DNA of 64,000 nucleotides. Source: an uncultured Alphaproteobacteria bacterium (GTDB lineage Bacteria; Pseudomonadota; Alphaproteobacteria; RF32; CAG-239). The stretch is from NCBI GenBank assembly GCA_944392275.1, contig CALXWA010000002.1, forward strand, positions 310,001-374,000, read 5' to 3'. A program made the position numbers and the translations under genes. The notes below the pieces were generated by a model. That model made no database searches. It saw nothing but the letters and a program-made list of their open reading frames with translations, and was not told where the DNA came from. Each line of letters opens with the position of its first letter. Position 1 is the stretch's first letter. Positions 8,020-17,305 of the stretch are shown piece by piece.

Positions 8020-9129
8020 ATGGGATTTAATTGCGGAATTGTCGGTTTGCCTAATGTCGGAAAATCTACGTTGTTTAACGCCTTAACACAAACAATTGCT
8101 GCACAGGCGGCAAACTTTCCGTTTTGTACGATTGAGCCCAATACGGGACGGGTTGCCGTTCCGGATGAACGTTTGCAAAAATTGGCTGATATTGTGCATC
8201 CGAAATCTTTAGTTCCAACCCAGTTGGAATTTGTTGATATTGCCGGGTTGGTTAAAGGTGCTTCAAAGGGAGAAGGTTTGGGAAATCAGTTTTTGGCAAA
8301 TATTCGAGAAGTTGATGCGATCATTCATGTTTTGCGGTGTTTTGAAGATGAAAATATTACACATGTTGAAGGCTCTGTTGATCCTATTCGAGATGCCGAG
8401 ATTGTTGAGACGGAACTGATGATCGCAGATTTAGAGTCTTTGGAAAAACGTTTTGATCAGGCTCAAAAGAAAGCTCGTGGCGGGGATAAAGAAGCACTTG
8501 TAAATGTTGCTGTCATGTCTCCGATTATTGAGGCTTTGAAGGCTGGAAAGCCGGCTCGTAGTGCCGCACCGGATGAAAACAATAAAGATGCCGTTAAGGC
8601 CTATAAAATGTTGCAATTATTGACATCTAAGCCGGTTTTATATGTTTGTAATGTGGATGAAGCTTCGGCGGCAACCGGAAATGATTTTTCGCAAAAGGTT
8701 TTTCAAAAGGCTGAAAAAGAAGGGGCAAGAGCCGTTATTATTTCGGCTGAAATCGAATCGGAAGTTGCTCAATTGGAATCGGAAGAAGAAAAAAAAGAAT
8801 TTTTGGAATCTTTGGGCTTGCATGAAACCGGATTGGCAAAAATTATTCGTGAAGGTTATAAGCTTCTTGGTTTGGAAACGTATTTTACCGCAGGGCCAAA
8901 GGAAGTTCGTGCGTGGACGTTTTTGAAAGGATCAAAGGCTCCGCAATGTGCCGGAATTATTCACTCGGATTTTGAAAAAGGTTTTATTCGTGCAGAAACA
9001 ATCTCTTATGAGGACTATGTTCGATTAGGGGGAGAACAAGCTTGCAAAGAAGCCGGAAAAGTTCGTTCCGAAGGCAAGGATTATGTTGTGCAAGATGGGG
9101 ATTTGTTGAACTTTCTTTTTAATGTCTAA
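8020..9129 (+). CDS. ychF: Ribosome-associated ATPase YchF/OLA1
   Basis: YchF is an Obg-family P-loop NTPase that prefers ATP and binds ribosomes. The 369-residue product has the G1 loop 'GLPNVGKST' (residues 9-17), 'DIAGLVKGASKGEGLGNQFL' as G3 and 'NVDE' in place of the GTP-specific NKxD motif, which explains the ATP preference. A helical insertion and a C-terminal TGS domain ('VRAWTFLKGSKAPQCAGIIH') follow. I prefer the ATG at 8020, 9 bp after 'AAAAAGGA', over a TTG two codons upstream. The rplY-pth-ychF order is typical. Confidence 0.95.
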   Translation: MGFNCGIVGLPNVGKSTLFNALTQTIAAQAANFPFCTIEPNTGRVAVPDERLQKLADIVHPKSLVPTQLEFVDIAGLVKGASKGEGLGNQFLANIREVDAIIHVLRCFEDENITHVEGSVDPIRDAEIVETELMIADLESLEKRFDQAQKKARGGDKEALVNVAVMSPIIEALKAGKPARSAAPDENNKDAVKAYKMLQLLTSKPVLYVCNVDEASAATGNDFSQKVFQKAEKEGARAVIISAEIESEVAQLESEEEKKEFLESLGLHETGLAKIIREGYKLLGLETYFTAGPKEVRAWTFLKGSKAPQCAGIIHSDFEKGFIRAETISYEDYVRLGGEQACKEAGKVRSEGKDYVVQDGDLLNFLFNV

Positions 9130-9216
9130 GTACAAAATTCTTGTTGACACACAAGGGATTTTGATTATGAATAAGGATACTAAAATTATTATTGTTAAAT
9201 TAAATATTGAATTGCT

Positions 9217-9717
9217 ATGTGGGTTAACGAAATTAAGAAAAATGTAGAGACGCTTTTTGTGCAGATTACTGGTGTCAATGTTTCAGGTGAGCGTTTGGAG
9301 ATGTTAAAAATCCAACCTGAAAAAAAACCGTTGTTGAAACAGGCTTTACGGAAGCGTTATCCAAATTTGCGGATAGAGTTTTCTTCCGATATTCAGCGTG
9401 TGGAAGATGTTGTTGATTATCTTCGCATTCAAAAAAGCCGAAGAGAAGAGTTTTTACAGGAATTCCTTTTAGATGTTCAGAAACTTTCTAACCATGAGGA
9501 ATATACTTTAGACAGTATTTTGTTAGAAGAGCTTGTGCCCGTTTCCAAAAATCCGGCAGAACATCGAAAAGAAAGTATTCGTTATTTTTTGGTGGCAGGT
9601 CGAATTATCCAAAAATTGGAGCAAAAGTATCATTACTCTCCGCAGGCCAGTTTTTACATGAGCTGTAAAAATATTGGTGATTTGGCTGAAATTTATTACC
9701 GCCGTGGAAAATTTTGA
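9217..9717 (+). CDS. Orphan protein, weak carrier-protein-like N-terminus
   Basis: The product is 166 residues, soluble and helical. Residues 1-70 ('LKQALRKRYPNLRIEF' then 'DIQRVEDVVDYLRIQ') resemble the last helices of acyl carrier proteins, but no DSL serine for phosphopantetheine is present. The rest is charged and unassigned. The ATG follows an A/T leader without a Shine-Dalgarno sequence. It has its own terminator and lies between ychF and trmL. The carrier resemblance is a guess from pattern only. Confidence 0.6.
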   Translation: MWVNEIKKNVETLFVQITGVNVSGERLEMLKIQPEKKPLLKQALRKRYPNLRIEFSSDIQRVEDVVDYLRIQKSRREEFLQEFLLDVQKLSNHEEYTLDSILLEELVPVSKNPAEHRKESIRYFLVAGRIIQKLEQKYHYSPQASFYMSCKNIGDLAEIYYRRGKF

Positions 9718-9721
9718 ATTA

Positions 9722-9760
9722 AAAAAAGACTTATCTGTTTGACGGATAAGTCTTTTTTTA
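9722..9760 (+). terminator. Terminator after the 9217 gene
   Basis: A 12-bp stem (AAAAGACTTATC with GATAAGTCTTTT) with a run of seven T residues. Confidence 0.88.
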
Positions 9761-9813
9761 TTTTGTTGAGATTTTGCAAAGATGTGTTAAAAGATATTCA
9801 AAAAGGAGGAAAA

Positions 9814-10299
9814 ATGAGATTAGCCCTATTTCAGCCGGATATTCCGCAAAATACAGGAACTTTATTGCGTTTGGGAGCCTGTTTGGATGTTGAGTTAGAT
9901 ATTATTGAACCTTGTGGTTTTATTTTTTCGGAACGGACGTTGAAACGTTCCGGAATGGATTATCTGGATTTTGTTAAATATCGTCGGCATGATTCGTGGC
10001 AGGATTTTTTGCAATATCGTAAAGAACATCCTTTGGAGTATGGACGAATTGTTCTTTTAACAACGCATGCAACACAACCCTATACGGAGTTTAAGTTTTT
10101 GCCTAATGATATTATTTTAATGGGGCGGGAGAGTGCCGGTGTTCCCGAAGAGGTTCATCAGATGGCCGATGCGAGATTGTTGATTCCCATGAACGAAAAG
10201 GCCCGCTCCATTAACGTTGCCGTATCCGCCGTTATGGTGGTTGGGGAATGTTTGCGACAGACGAATGGTTTCCCAAAACCAAGGGCTTTGTCGGATTAG
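9814..10299 (+). CDS. trmL: tRNA (cytidine/uridine(34)-2'-O)-methyltransferase TrmL
   Basis: TrmL uses S-adenosylmethionine to 2'-O-methylate the wobble base of tRNA-Leu isoacceptors. The 161-residue product is a minimal SPOUT enzyme: 'LFQPDIPQNTGTLLRLGACL' at the N-terminus, 'LMGRESAGVPEEVHQMADAR' in the knot and 'IPMNEKARSINVAVSAVMV' at the cofactor site. The ATG follows a near-perfect 'AAAAGGAGGAAAA'. Its stop overlaps by 4 bp the stop of the convergent 782-residue gene, with no terminator between. Confidence 0.93.
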   Translation: MRLALFQPDIPQNTGTLLRLGACLDVELDIIEPCGFIFSERTLKRSGMDYLDFVKYRRHDSWQDFLQYRKEHPLEYGRIVLLTTHATQPYTEFKFLPNDIILMGRESAGVPEEVHQMADARLLIPMNEKARSINVAVSAVMVVGECLRQTNGFPKPRALSD

Positions 10300-12644
10300 C
10301 GACTGCGATTGTTAAAGGTTTCTAAGAATTTGGCGAGAAATTCTTTGTTTTGATTTTTTATGTTTTTCTCCGCTTGTTCTAAAAGGTCTTTTTTCTTTTC
10401 GTCTGTTTTGCTGTTGTAAGTATCCAGATGTTTTTTTATAAACTCTTGCGGATTATGATTCGGGTCCAAGAGTTCCATACTCCGAATCTCTAAAATCCTT
10501 CTTAAACGCTCCTCATCTTTAGGGGAAGAATCATGAATGTAAAAATCAATCGCCTCTCGCATAACGGTTTTTCTTTCCTTTGAGGAGGCTTCTGCGGTTT
10601 GGGTATAGGAGTGCTCTTTTAGTTCACGCTGAGCGGTTTGCAGATCGGTCCATAAAGTTTGATAAGATGTGTATTCCGGAGAGCCTTTGAGGGCTTGTAT
10701 TTGTTGTTGTAAATTGCGTATGGTCGCGTGATTTGGAGATGGTTTTTGTTGCTCTTCTTGGAGATCTTTTTCTAATTGAGCAATTTGCGTGAAAATTTCT
10801 TGAAGTCTTGTTTTGTCTAAAGTTGGAGCAAGAGGGGGTGTTTGGGTATTGTCGCCATATAAAGCGGTTTCGTATTTTTTGCTGGCTTCTTGTTTTTTGT
10901 TGTAAAGATTTTTATAAGATAATTCTTCCGCTGTTTTTTCTTCATCCGCAATGTTTGTATCAAGTGCATGATTTATCTTTTCTTTTATCTCTTGATATTT
11001 TTTATCGGCTTTTTTGAAGCGATTGGCATATTGGAGTTTTTTGATGTCGGAATATTCGGGGAGGTCTTTCAGGCTTTCTATATCCGGAGCGTTGCTAATC
11101 TCCAGTCCGACAGAAAAAGCTGCTTTTATCATTTTAGCGGCGTTGCCTCGGTCTGCAAAGTCAAAATCCAAGGTTTCATAACCATTGCTTTTAAGGGTTT
11201 TGGCTAAAATTAGGTAATCTGTGTATTCCGTACTTTGGATGTGCCCGCTGTTTTGTGTAAAAGCAATGGTGCGATTTTCATATTTGTAGGTTATGGCATT
11301 TTGATTGTTGTCGTTGATTTCCTTAAACGGAACGCCATATTCATCCAGAGCTTTTTGAACGTGAGGATCAATGCTGTCTTTCCATATTTCGGCAGGGATT
11401 CCGGCATGGCTGTTTGGCATGTGGTCGCGGACTTCTGCTCGGGTGTCATCACTGATACGGTAGTTTTGGTAATTGAGGATTAAATTTTCCAGCGTTCTGG
11501 TATCAATATTTTCCCAATCAATGTCTTGACCGGTGCTGTCTTTGGCATATAAACAAAAGAGAGGATCGTTTTTATACATTAAGGCAAGACTGCTTAAAAC
11601 GCATTTTTTATCTTCAGCGTGCTGTTGGTCAATGATTGTTGGATCAACCAGAGGAGAGCCATCCGGCAAAGGTTGGTTGGCAATGATTTGTTCGGTAATA
11701 TAAGAGGCAAAGACCGAACAATCTTGGCGGTTGTCGGCAAGTTTTTGTGAATTGGATGTTATCTTTGCTTCTTCATAACCAATGTTTTGTAACATTGTTT
11801 TGATTTTTTGTTTATGTTCTCTTGATTCCGGAGCATCTCCTAATTGGTCAATGATTTGAATTTGTCCGTCATTATTGACAACTAAGTTTATAACGTGTCC
11901 TTGGTTGTTGGGGTAGGATAATCCCAAAGGAATAATGGTGGTTGCAAATTCGGGATGTTTTTTGAGAGCGTTGAGAAAGTCTTTTAATATTTTGGGTTCA
12001 TTTTCTCCGTCTACTCGGATCATACCGGTTAGCAAGATGGGGTTGGAAGCACTTTGGCGTTGCAATTGACGATTAAAAACATCATCAACGGGGCCGTGTG
12101 TCCCGGCCAAGAGGTAGTTAGGGTCCACAAACCAACAGTCTTTCTTTTGAGCTTTCATTCGGGTGACATAGTCAATTTCCATGGCACTAAAGCCATTGCT
12201 TCCATAGTCATTGTCGTCCTTGTTGTAATATTCCCAAAGGTTTTTATGGACATTGTGCAAACGTTCAATATTGGGGCCGAGTTTATCCGGATTGATGTTG
12301 GGGGAGACGGTTTGATAGTTGGCTAAATCTGCCATAAATTGTGTTTTATCAAAATTTAATTCAAATTTACGGAAAATGCGTTCATAAAACTCAAGGTCCG
12401 TCGTGTCCGAAAATTTAATGCCGCGATTACGAATGTAGGTAAAAAGCTCGGCTTCCGGTGAGATTTTATTGTTGATTAGCTGACTTGGTTCATTTCCGGA
12501 AAGGTAGTCTTGGGCCATTTTTTCTCTTTCCAGAGTATCAAGCGACCAAAATGTATTTACCAGTTGGAAGGCTTTATCATCTGCGACTTGATTTTCATCT
12601 ATTTTTTTGAGCAATTCTTTGAAAAGCAAAATATCATTTTCCAT
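10296..12644 (-). CDS. Large protein with CE-clan-like cysteine protease signature
   Basis: The 782-residue product has no signal peptide or membrane segment. Residues about 235-320 read like the catalytic core of CE-clan enzymes (Ulp1/SENP, ChlaDub, YopJ): 'TIIPLGLSYPNNQGHVINLV' with His250, a strand with 'QIQIIDQLGD' (Asp266), and 'NRQDCSVFASYITEQI' with Cys309, an His-Asp-Cys order. The usual oxyanion Gln six residues before the Cys is Ala here, although Gln300 and Gln307 are close. Residues about 540-780 are a Lys/Glu/Gln-rich coiled coil. CE-clan proteins in host-associated bacteria are often secreted deubiquitinases, deSUMOylases or acetyltransferases; that role is inference. 'AAAGGA' precedes the ATG and a good promoter lies 30 bp upstream. 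Confidence 0.7.
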   Translation of the reverse strand: MENDILLFKELLKKIDENQVADDKAFQLVNTFWSLDTLEREKMAQDYLSGNEPSQLINNKISPEAELFTYIRNRGIKFSDTTDLEFYERIFRKFELNFDKTQFMADLANYQTVSPNINPDKLGPNIERLHNVHKNLWEYYNKDDNDYGSNGFSAMEIDYVTRMKAQKKDCWFVDPNYLLAGTHGPVDDVFNRQLQRQSASNPILLTGMIRVDGENEPKILKDFLNALKKHPEFATTIIPLGLSYPNNQGHVINLVVNNDGQIQIIDQLGDAPESREHKQKIKTMLQNIGYEEAKITSNSQKLADNRQDCSVFASYITEQIIANQPLPDGSPLVDPTIIDQQHAEDKKCVLSSLALMYKNDPLFCLYAKDSTGQDIDWENIDTRTLENLILNYQNYRISDDTRAEVRDHMPNSHAGIPAEIWKDSIDPHVQKALDEYGVPFKEINDNNQNAITYKYENRTIAFTQNSGHIQSTEYTDYLILAKTLKSNGYETLDFDFADRGNAAKMIKAAFSVGLEISNAPDIESLKDLPEYSDIKKLQYANRFKKADKKYQEIKEKINHALDTNIADEEKTAEELSYKNLYNKKQEASKKYETALYGDNTQTPPLAPTLDKTRLQEIFTQIAQLEKDLQEEQQKPSPNHATIRNLQQQIQALKGSPEYTSYQTLWTDLQTAQRELKEHSYTQTAEASSKERKTVMREAIDFYIHDSSPKDEERLRRILEIRSMELLDPNHNPQEFIKKHLDTYNSKTDEKKKDLLEQAEKNIKNQNKEFLAKFLETFNNRSR

Positions 12645-12674
12645 GGTTTTGGTCCTTTAGCTATCTTTTTTTAT

Positions 12675-12703
12675 AATTTAGCATAAAAATACAAATTTGT
12701 CTA
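12675..12703 (-). promoter_or_regulatory. Promoter of the protease-like gene
   Basis: On the minus strand TAGACA (12703-12698) and TAAATT (12680-12675) are spaced by 17 bp, about 30 bp before the start codon at 12644. Confidence 0.5.
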
Positions 12704-12718
12704 ATATTTTGTCATATT

Positions 12719-13438
12719 CTAGCGGAACAATTTTGTGAAATTTTCTAGAGTGTCGGCTCTAAGGTAGGGATTGCACTTTTTTTCAATTCCGAGTGCTATC
12801 GGTGCAACGGGCAAGTGTTGTTGCAGACGTTCTTTGGCTCGTTGGATATAAGCCATAACTTCCTTACTATCAGAGGCATTGTTTAGAGCAAAGTTTGCTG
12901 AAGGCAGGGTATATTCGTGTCCGGGATAAAAAAGGACATCTTCGGGAAGTTGACGGATTTTTTGTAAAGCGGCAAACATTTCTGTGGTTGTTCCTTCAAA
13001 GAGTCCGCCAATGCAAAGATTGAAAAGCGTGTCACCGGTAAAGACGATTTTGTCTTGCGGAAAATACCATAAGATATGTCCTTGTGTGTGGGCCGAAACA
13101 TCAATAATGTGGGCTTTTGTTTGCCCAAAATCAAAAGTTTTTCCGGGTTCTACACCTATGTCAAATCCGGGAATACGAGGACTGTCATTTTTGTTGGCGA
13201 CAACTTTTGCCCCATAAAGTTTTTTTAAGTCTCGATTTGAATCGGTATGGTCAAAATGATGATGTGTATTGAAAATATAGGTCGGAGTGACCTTTAAGTG
13301 TTGCAAGGCGGCGACAATCGGCTCCGTTTCAGAAGGATCTAAAACCGCCGTTAAATTTGATTTGCTTTCTGTTAGAATATAGCTGTAATTGTCCATATAA
13401 CCAGCACGACAAAGTACCGGATAAACTTGTAAAACCAT
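12719..13438 (-). CDS. gloB: Metallo-beta-lactamase-fold hydrolase, glyoxalase II type
   Basis: Glyoxalase II hydrolyses S-lactoylglutathione in methylglyoxal detoxification. The 239-residue product has the binuclear metal motif 'THHHFDHTD' (His59, His61, Asp63, His64), further ligands in 'AHTQGHILWY', 'FTGDTLFN' and 'YPGHEYT', and the C-terminal 'NPYLR' seen in GloB substrate-binding domains. Its ATG overlaps the stop of the upstream HD-GYP gene (TAATG), so translation is coupled. Other MBL thioesterases remain possible, but the C-terminal domain favours GloB. Confidence 0.88.
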   Translation of the reverse strand: MVLQVYPVLCRAGYMDNYSYILTESKSNLTAVLDPSETEPIVAALQHLKVTPTYIFNTHHHFDHTDSNRDLKKLYGAKVVANKNDSPRIPGFDIGVEPGKTFDFGQTKAHIIDVSAHTQGHILWYFPQDKIVFTGDTLFNLCIGGLFEGTTTEMFAALQKIRQLPEDVLFYPGHEYTLPSANFALNNASDSKEVMAYIQRAKERLQQHLPVAPIALGIEKKCNPYLRADTLENFTKLFR

Positions 13439-15111
13439 TATAAATAATCCTCCGGTTTTATTTCATCAATTTGACTGCTTTTGAGGTATTGCAAAGCGTA
13501 CTCCATATATACTTTGGAGTTAATGAAAATCTCATATAAATCTGGGTCAATGTGACCGTTGTTTTTCATGTCTTGCATGATTGTCAAGACTTCGGATAGT
13601 TTTTTGGGCTCTTTGTAGGGGCGATCCGATGCCGTTAAGGCTTCAAAAATATCGGCAATAGCCATAATTTTTGCCGGGACGGACATTTGCGACCCTTTGA
13701 GACCGTTGGGGTATCCTTTTCCATCAACACGCTCATGGTGAGCTCCGGCATATTCGACAACGTTTCTTAGTTCTTTAGGGAAGGGAAGAGCCTTTAGCAT
13801 GTTGATTGTTACCACAATATGTTCGTTAATCTTTTCTCGCTCTTCTTTATTGATTGTTCCCTTTAAGGTGCTTAAGTTGTAAAGTTCGCCATAGTTGTAA
13901 ATGCCGACATGCTGATCCGGTCGGTTTTGCAACAAATATTCCGTCCCGGGGGCACTTTGTTCATCGGGATTATCTATTCTTTCTCTTTCTGACCAAGAAA
14001 GCCCCAACATGCGATTAAAATAACGTGTATAGGTGATTTTTGAAAGCTTTTGCAAGCGTTCCACATCTTCATCGGTTAGGCGATTGTCGCCGATATTGCA
14101 ACGGGCGATAAAGGCAAAATCATCTTCCAGTTTTTTGACGGTTTCGATAAATTCGGTTTGCAGGTTTTCTTGAGAATCGGTATTTTGCAATCTTTTTTGC
14201 AGATAACGAATGTGTGCATCACGGCGTAATATTTCAAAACGATCACGAATCTCGTGAATGCGATTGAAAATCCCTTCTAACTTGCTGGCTTTATCTACAA
14301 CGTATTCCGGAGTGGTAATTTTGCCGCAATCGTGCAACCACGATGCAATGTGGAGGGCATAAAGATCATCTTCATTCATGTTAAAGTCTTTGAGCTTTCC
14401 TGAATTTTGCTCAATGGCTGCCGTGGCCAGCATTCGCGTGATAATGGGAACGCGTTGACAATGTGCCCCGGTATAAGGTGATTTGGCATCAATCGCTCGG
14501 GCTAAGACCTCAATGAAAGATTCTAAGAGGCGAGAGTAATCTTCGTTGCTTTTTTTGTTTTCCAGAATAAGGGTTATCAGGCGGCATAATGTTGTTAATT
14601 CATTTTGTACTTCCGTACTGAAACTGATGCTCCGACCGCTGGTGTTTTGATTGTTGACAAAGCAAATAACGCCAAGAATATTATCTTTATGACCAATTAA
14701 GGGAATGCCAAGCATGGATACCGTCGCGTATGATGATAATTCGTCAAAACTTAAATAGGCCGAACTGTTAAGATCTTTTTCAATATAAAGATTGGCTGTT
14801 TTAACCAGATCTTTGTTTAAAAAACAAATTTCTTCGGGAGTTCTTATTTTGCGGGCTCTGATTTCATTGATGGAACGGCTGGGAAAAAGAGCGGAAATTT
14901 CCGGGGTAATGGTTGTTTTATCCAGACTGCGTATGGTTAACCCTTCCAGATTCAGAAAATTATCGCTGCACGTAAAATAAAAACATCCGTCGGTATCGGT
15001 TGTTGTCAAGGCAAAGTTAATGACTGCAAAAATGGCATCTGTATATTCTTCCGTCATTAGATTTTCGATGACGGACAGAAGGTCTTTGTAATTGTTTTGA
15101 TTTATTACCAC
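13438..15111 (-). CDS. GAF and HD-GYP domain protein, putative c-di-GMP phosphodiesterase
   Basis: HD-GYP enzymes hydrolyse cyclic di-GMP. The 557-residue product has an N-terminal GAF-like sensor (about 1-190), then HD helices ('SPYTGAHCQRVPIITRML', 'IASWLHDCGKITTPEYV' with His-Asp near 258-259) and the output signature 'AGAHHERVDGKGYPNGL' near residues 455-470. About 130 residues are inserted between HD and GYP parts, longer than in most members. No membrane segment, so sensing is cytosolic. gloB is coupled downstream through TAATG. Confidence 0.9.
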   Translation of the reverse strand: MVINQNNYKDLLSVIENLMTEEYTDAIFAVINFALTTTDTDGCFYFTCSDNFLNLEGLTIRSLDKTTITPEISALFPSRSINEIRARKIRTPEEICFLNKDLVKTANLYIEKDLNSSAYLSFDELSSYATVSMLGIPLIGHKDNILGVICFVNNQNTSGRSISFSTEVQNELTTLCRLITLILENKKSNEDYSRLLESFIEVLARAIDAKSPYTGAHCQRVPIITRMLATAAIEQNSGKLKDFNMNEDDLYALHIASWLHDCGKITTPEYVVDKASKLEGIFNRIHEIRDRFEILRRDAHIRYLQKRLQNTDSQENLQTEFIETVKKLEDDFAFIARCNIGDNRLTDEDVERLQKLSKITYTRYFNRMLGLSWSERERIDNPDEQSAPGTEYLLQNRPDQHVGIYNYGELYNLSTLKGTINKEEREKINEHIVVTINMLKALPFPKELRNVVEYAGAHHERVDGKGYPNGLKGSQMSVPAKIMAIADIFEALTASDRPYKEPKKLSEVLTIMQDMKNNGHIDPDLYEIFINSKVYMEYALQYLKSSQIDEIKPEDYL

Positions 15112-15178
15112 GTTTCTAATCCCATAATTTTTATGTTTGGGGTTAGATTAACAGATATTTATTAAGAAAAATATAAGG

Positions 15179-16300
15179 TTAACTGATTTTAGAAATCAGG
15201 TATTTGATATCTTCTTCGTTTAACTCATCGCTGTTGTAATTGTTGGTCAGAATCCGTTCTATAACTTTATGGACAAAGGCTTTGCGATTGTCTTTGCGGC
15301 AATCAAAGTGGATGTCTTTGATGACTTTTAGGGCTGTAAATACAGCAGGAAAAAGTGTTTTGGGAATGTAGGCTTTACGAAGAAGATTGCGAACCATAAA
15401 ATCGGCTGATGTATTAAACAGAATCTTACGTACTTCCATGATGGGGGTGTTGGATAAATAAACCAACGCATATTCAAAAAATTTGAGATCCCCGAAACAA
15501 ATTGAGCGGACAATCAAATTCGGGGTCAGACGATTGGCACTGTAAAGTTGGTGAACCAATTCTTCGATTTGTTTGTCGGAACTGTATTCTTCGGAAATCA
15601 TTAAGGTGGTTTTTTCCTTAACCTCTTCCACAATATCGGTGGCCAGATTGATGGGAATATTGTGATTTAGGATAAGACGTTTTTTTAATTCTTCCGAAAG
15701 TGAATAAGCAAATTTTTCAATAATGGAAACCGGAACATCATTTCGATCAACTAAACGGCGTTTAATGTCCTCATCATTAAAGTATTTGATGAGAATTTCA
15801 TTATATGTTTCTTCACGGATTTCGGCAGATTCATTTGAGATTAAGACCCCAACAACTTCCGGTCGGCATTTTTCAACAATATATTGCGATATTTCATGGG
15901 GAAGATTCATCCTTCCGGCCACGGCTTTTTGTTTGTGGATGTTGGAAAGGTTGATGATTTGGATGAGCTCTTCGTTGGTTAAGTCTTGATAATATTTAAT
16001 AAAAGGAAGAGAAACCGAATCGGTATCTCGGATTAAATCGTTTACAATATCTTTTGGTAAATCGCGGCTGTTTTTTAAGCTTTCTGCTAAAACTTGACGG
16101 ACTTTTAGTTCAATGTCTTTGATTAATATTCGGAAGATGTCTTCTGCCAAAGATGCCTCAATTGTCTTTAGGGTTCCATTTTCTTTGGCAAGGTTGTAAA
16201 AAGCGGTTAGTTTTTGAGTCACATCAATTTTATTCTCGGCTCTATGGTCTCGGGAAAGTTTTTCGACATCTTGACGGTCTAACTTGTTGCTTTTATTCAT
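15179..16300 (-). CDS. DUF2336 family protein
   Basis: The 373-residue, all-helical product resembles the alphaproteobacterial DUF2336 family: N-terminal 'KLSRDHRAENKIDVTQKLTA' and HEAT-like repeats such as 'VRQVLAESLKNSRDLPKDIV' and 'IRETYNEILIKYF'-type helices, plus 'SLSEELKKRLILNHNIP'. The biochemical role is unknown; members often lie near signalling genes, as here next to HD-GYP. I use the ATG at 16300 rather than a TTG two codons upstream. The Shine-Dalgarno sequence is weak. Confidence 0.75.
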   Translation of the reverse strand: MNKSNKLDRQDVEKLSRDHRAENKIDVTQKLTAFYNLAKENGTLKTIEASLAEDIFRILIKDIELKVRQVLAESLKNSRDLPKDIVNDLIRDTDSVSLPFIKYYQDLTNEELIQIINLSNIHKQKAVAGRMNLPHEISQYIVEKCRPEVVGVLISNESAEIREETYNEILIKYFNDEDIKRRLVDRNDVPVSIIEKFAYSLSEELKKRLILNHNIPINLATDIVEEVKEKTTLMISEEYSSDKQIEELVHQLYSANRLTPNLIVRSICFGDLKFFEYALVYLSNTPIMEVRKILFNTSADFMVRNLLRKAYIPKTLFPAVFTALKVIKDIHFDCRKDNRKAFVHKVIERILTNNYNSDELNEEDIKYLISKIS

Positions 16301-16372
16301 TGGCAAAATCTTTAATTGTTATTGATAGTGCTATCATAATAATTTTTTTGTCTATTTTGGATGACAATTTTG

Positions 16373-17305
16373 TTACATTTTTATTTTTTGCAGTTCTTGC
16401 GGAAGAGGTTTTTTAATTATTTTACTATCTAATCTGGATTTGTCAATTACATTGAGTTCATAGTAAGCGATGGTGTATTCTAAGATTCCGGCATAGTTTT
16501 GCAGAGGAGAGTTCCATAAAAGCGTATGAGCAAATGTTGTACCGCTCAATTGGCTGTTAAAATAACGAATTTTTTGGCGATAGCCGCGTAAATGTTCAAA
16601 GCTTACGGATGAGTTTAATTTTAAGGCAAAATTTTGCATGGATGTGTATAAATCTGGATAGGTGGCAATCCGGTAACTGTTATCTTCGTCTTCTCCTTGG
16701 GGCTTGAGGCCTTGATTGGTGTACCAGGTTAATTGTTTGTATAGAGCATTGCCCTCTTTAACTATTCGTGATGTTCCCCAGTTGGTTTCCATTGCAGCGA
16801 TTGCAATTAAGAAAGAAGGGGGGATGCTATCAACTCGTTTTAAAAGCTCTTTTATTAAATAACGATTTCTTTGGTATCCTTGTAGGCGAGTAAAAATGTC
16901 GTATTTTTTTGCTTTATCTTCAAGCAAGAGGCTTTCTTGTTTGCTTAAATCTTTTTCTTGGCGGAAATTGGTTGCGATTTGTTCGATTTGGGTACGTTCT
17001 TTTTGGATTTCTTCATTAATTTTCATTGCTAAAGGGGTAAGAATTTTAATGAAAAGAGCATTCCGTTTTTTTTCATCTTGCACGGACGTATAGTCTGTTG
17101 GAAACGATTTGAGATAAATTGGCGGATAAGTGTATTCCGGAATACGAAGGTATCCTTTTTCGCCGGTGTAATTGTAAAATTGATAGATTTTTTCTAGTTC
17201 CGCAACGCTGATTTTATCCAAAACGATTTCTTGAGCGTTTAAGATCGTTGGGGCTAAACTTAAAAACAAAAAAAGAATAAATATGAAGCGTTTGTTCTTG
17301 TTCAT
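16373..17305 (-). CDS. Bax-like secreted glucosaminidase
   Basis: The 310-residue product begins with a signal peptide ending near residue 24 ('LFLSLAPTILNAQ'). The C-terminal half matches the Bax/FlgJ-type N-acetylglucosaminidase fold (GH73-like): 'PPSFLIAIAAMETNWGTSRI' with a candidate catalytic Glu near 171, 'GNALYKQLTWYTNQG', and 'YPDLYTSMQNFALKLNSS'. It would cut the glycan backbone of peptidoglycan in the periplasm. Its ATG overlaps the nfu stop, so it is co-transcribed with the Fe-S gene. Confidence 0.83.
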   Translation of the reverse strand: MNKNKRFIFILFLFLSLAPTILNAQEIVLDKISVAELEKIYQFYNYTGEKGYLRIPEYTYPPIYLKSFPTDYTSVQDEKKRNALFIKILTPLAMKINEEIQKERTQIEQIATNFRQEKDLSKQESLLLEDKAKKYDIFTRLQGYQRNRYLIKELLKRVDSIPPSFLIAIAAMETNWGTSRIVKEGNALYKQLTWYTNQGLKPQGEDEDNSYRIATYPDLYTSMQNFALKLNSSVSFEHLRGYRQKIRYFNSQLSGTTFAHTLLWNSPLQNYAGILEYTIAYYELNVIDKSRLDSKIIKKPLPQELQKIKM

